This document shows, piece after piece, positions 63,067-64,000 of a DNA stretch of 64,000 bases (within the stretch, counting starts at the first letter, position 1; each line of letters begins with the position of its first letter). The position numbers and the translations under genes are program-made. Location of the stretch: assembly GCF_009653635.1 (NCBI RefSeq), contig NZ_PPFD01000003.1:372001-436000 (forward strand), read 5' to 3'. Under the pieces are notes generated by a model. It made no database searches and was not told the DNA's origin. It worked only from the letters and a program-made list of their open reading frames with translations. The stretch comes from Endozoicomonas sp. OPT23. GTDB lineage: Bacteria > Pseudomonadota > Gammaproteobacteria > Pseudomonadales > Endozoicomonadaceae.

Positions 63067-64000
63067 ATGGATCCAGTCAATTCGAATACACTGCGGGCGG
63101 TTTGCGAGAACATAACCAAAATGTCTGCAGGCGAGTATAAGTATCGAGTGGGGATGAAAGAAGACTCAAAAGTTGAGGTTCGACTGGTCAACACAGATCA
63201 AGATTTTGTTGAAAGCGAAACTCGACTTATTAAGTATCTTGAAAGGCAATGTAACTACTATCAGGTTCCGTTCCCAAACCTTCTATTAAGCGAAAGAAAA
63301 GTACTCACTCTTGAGAATCAGGAATTGATCCAGTGCTGTAAATCACTTCTCACGGCTTCCAAAAATACCAACTACCGACCTCAACCAGGCGGGGCTGTTG
63401 GAGGGGCGACACATACTACGAACCAGCCTTCGGCATCACAGAGCTACAGGCATTCACACCTGCCCCCTCATCCCTGGAGAGAACCTCGAAATGACAAGCC
63501 ATATCCTAACCGGCCACCTGTCAGAGATTACGTTCCTAATCCACTCAATCTGGGAACATCAGCTTCTCCGACACGCCCCAGCGCTCCAGTCATAAAAGCA
63601 TTTGGTTGCTCCCCCCCTCTGTCTGTAGGAACCGTAGTGAGGTGTGCTCCTGAAGACAAGAATGTTCAGGAGATTCGAGAGAACTTCCGGGATTTATCCA
63701 GAGGGCTGCCCGTTCGCTGTATCGGAAACGATGCTACTGAAGATCAGAAAAACTCTCTGGCGCAAGTCGTTAGAATTCAAAAACAAATGCTTGATAAAGA
63801 TGATGTTTCCACAATGGAGACTAACCGGCCAGTCACTCATTTGTTTGAAGGCTGTAAAACAATGCTCTATAGAGATGACGGGGTCATTTTCTGCTTTAAG
63901 CCCGAGCAATTGACGTCTACGGCCATATTTCCGAAAAATGTTCTGTCAAATGAGTTTAAAGGAAAGAGCCAAGACGAAGTCGAAGCAATGGCTGATGATG
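63067..64000 (+). CDS. Proline-rich orphan protein, truncated by the window edge
   Basis: The frame from the ATG at 63067 is open without a stop to the end of the window (311 codons). No signal peptide. Residues ~105-180 form a proline/serine/arginine-rich linker (HLPPHPWREPRNDKPYPNRP and similar) between an N-terminal ~100-residue helical part with cysteine pairs and a C-terminal part (RCIGNDATEDQKNSLAQVV, FEGCKTMLYRDDGVIFCF). I recognise no family. Modular build and lack of a Sec signal are reminiscent of effectors but not proof. Confidence 0.6.
   Translation, partial: MDPVNSNTLRAVCENITKMSAGEYKYRVGMKEDSKVEVRLVNTDQDFVESETRLIKYLERQCNYYQVPFPNLLLSERKVLTLENQELIQCCKSLLTASKNTNYRPQPGGAVGGATHTTNQPSASQSYRHSHLPPHPWREPRNDKPYPNRPPVRDYVPNPLNLGTSASPTRPSAPVIKAFGCSPPLSVGTVVRCAPEDKNVQEIRENFRDLSRGLPVRCIGNDATEDQKNSLAQVVRIQKQMLDKDDVSTMETNRPVTHLFEGCKTMLYRDDGVIFCFKPEQLTSTAIFPKNVLSNEFKGKSQDEVEAMADD

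Noticed and set aside
1-64000. CRISPR array, insertion sequences, prophage, rRNA
   Set aside because: No regularly spaced repeats, transposase, integrase, phage structural genes or rRNA segments were seen.

Overview
The window reads as the chromosome of a free-living or host-associated marine gammaproteobacterium of the Oceanospirillales/Pseudomonadales type. The evidence is the miaB, phoH-ybeY-corC-lnt, tatA/tatC, sutA-like, arfA, DUF1820 and cytochrome c5 genes. The mix of ordinary housekeeping genes with scattered eukaryote-facing proteins (a lipid-kinase-fold protein, a protease/integrin-beta-like lipoprotein, many orphan exported proteins) is what I would expect of an Endozoicomonas-like symbiont. 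That genus call is inference; there is no rRNA in the window.

Layout. 1-5.6 kb: 3' end of hemL, a membrane protein, a kinase-like candidate effector with a small downstream partner gene, a DUF1820 gene and an exported orphan. 5.6-19.9 kb: miaB, then an 8.7-kb block that separates it from its usual partners phoH-ybeY-corC-lnt. The block holds sstT, a reverse-strand cluster of FGGY kinase, GlpD-like dehydrogenase and alkyl-DHAP-synthase-like flavoprotein with a divergent AraC regulator, an unusual short dapB, and an 85-bp cloverleaf-like inverted repeat. 19.9-26.8 kb: a 2OG-Fe(II) oxygenase, fumC, a YdcF-type protein, two orphans, and tatA/tatC without tatB. 27-34 kb: EamA and ChrA transporters, arfA with a hairpin inside its own reading frame, a lipoprotein, an exported HExxH protein, yjbQ, a sutA-like gene and selD. 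34-47 kb: a MocR regulator with a DUF2878 membrane protein, alaX, a phzF-like gene, a LysE exporter, a cysteine desulfidase (cyuA), a receiver-EAL protein, a tandem Usp protein, cytochrome c5, tRNA-Arg(CCG), and a YjiH/YjiG/M20-peptidase operon. 47-52.9 kb: an exported HAD phosphatase, an AraC regulator, and divergently a 949-residue lipoprotein combining a subtilase and an integrin-beta-like I domain, followed by a small exported protein. 52.9-64 kb: FAN1 nuclease, a hotdog thioesterase, YjjP/YjjB exporter halves, a dienoyl-CoA-reductase-like SDR, a zinc peptidase, orphan exported proteins, an AEC transporter, nrdG, and a proline-rich ORF that runs off the right edge.

How genes work together. 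Translational coupling (TAATG, TGATG or ATGA overlaps) links the flavoprotein and GlpD-like gene, phoH and ybeY, mocR and DUF2878, yjiH and yjiG, and yjjP and yjjB. The strongest leads are the subtilase/integrin-like lipoprotein, the kinase-fold protein with its neighbour, the AGPS-like/GlpD/FGGY catabolic cluster, and arfA, whose in-frame hairpin matches the known autoregulation of that rescue factor. No CRISPR array, insertion sequence, prophage or rRNA was seen.
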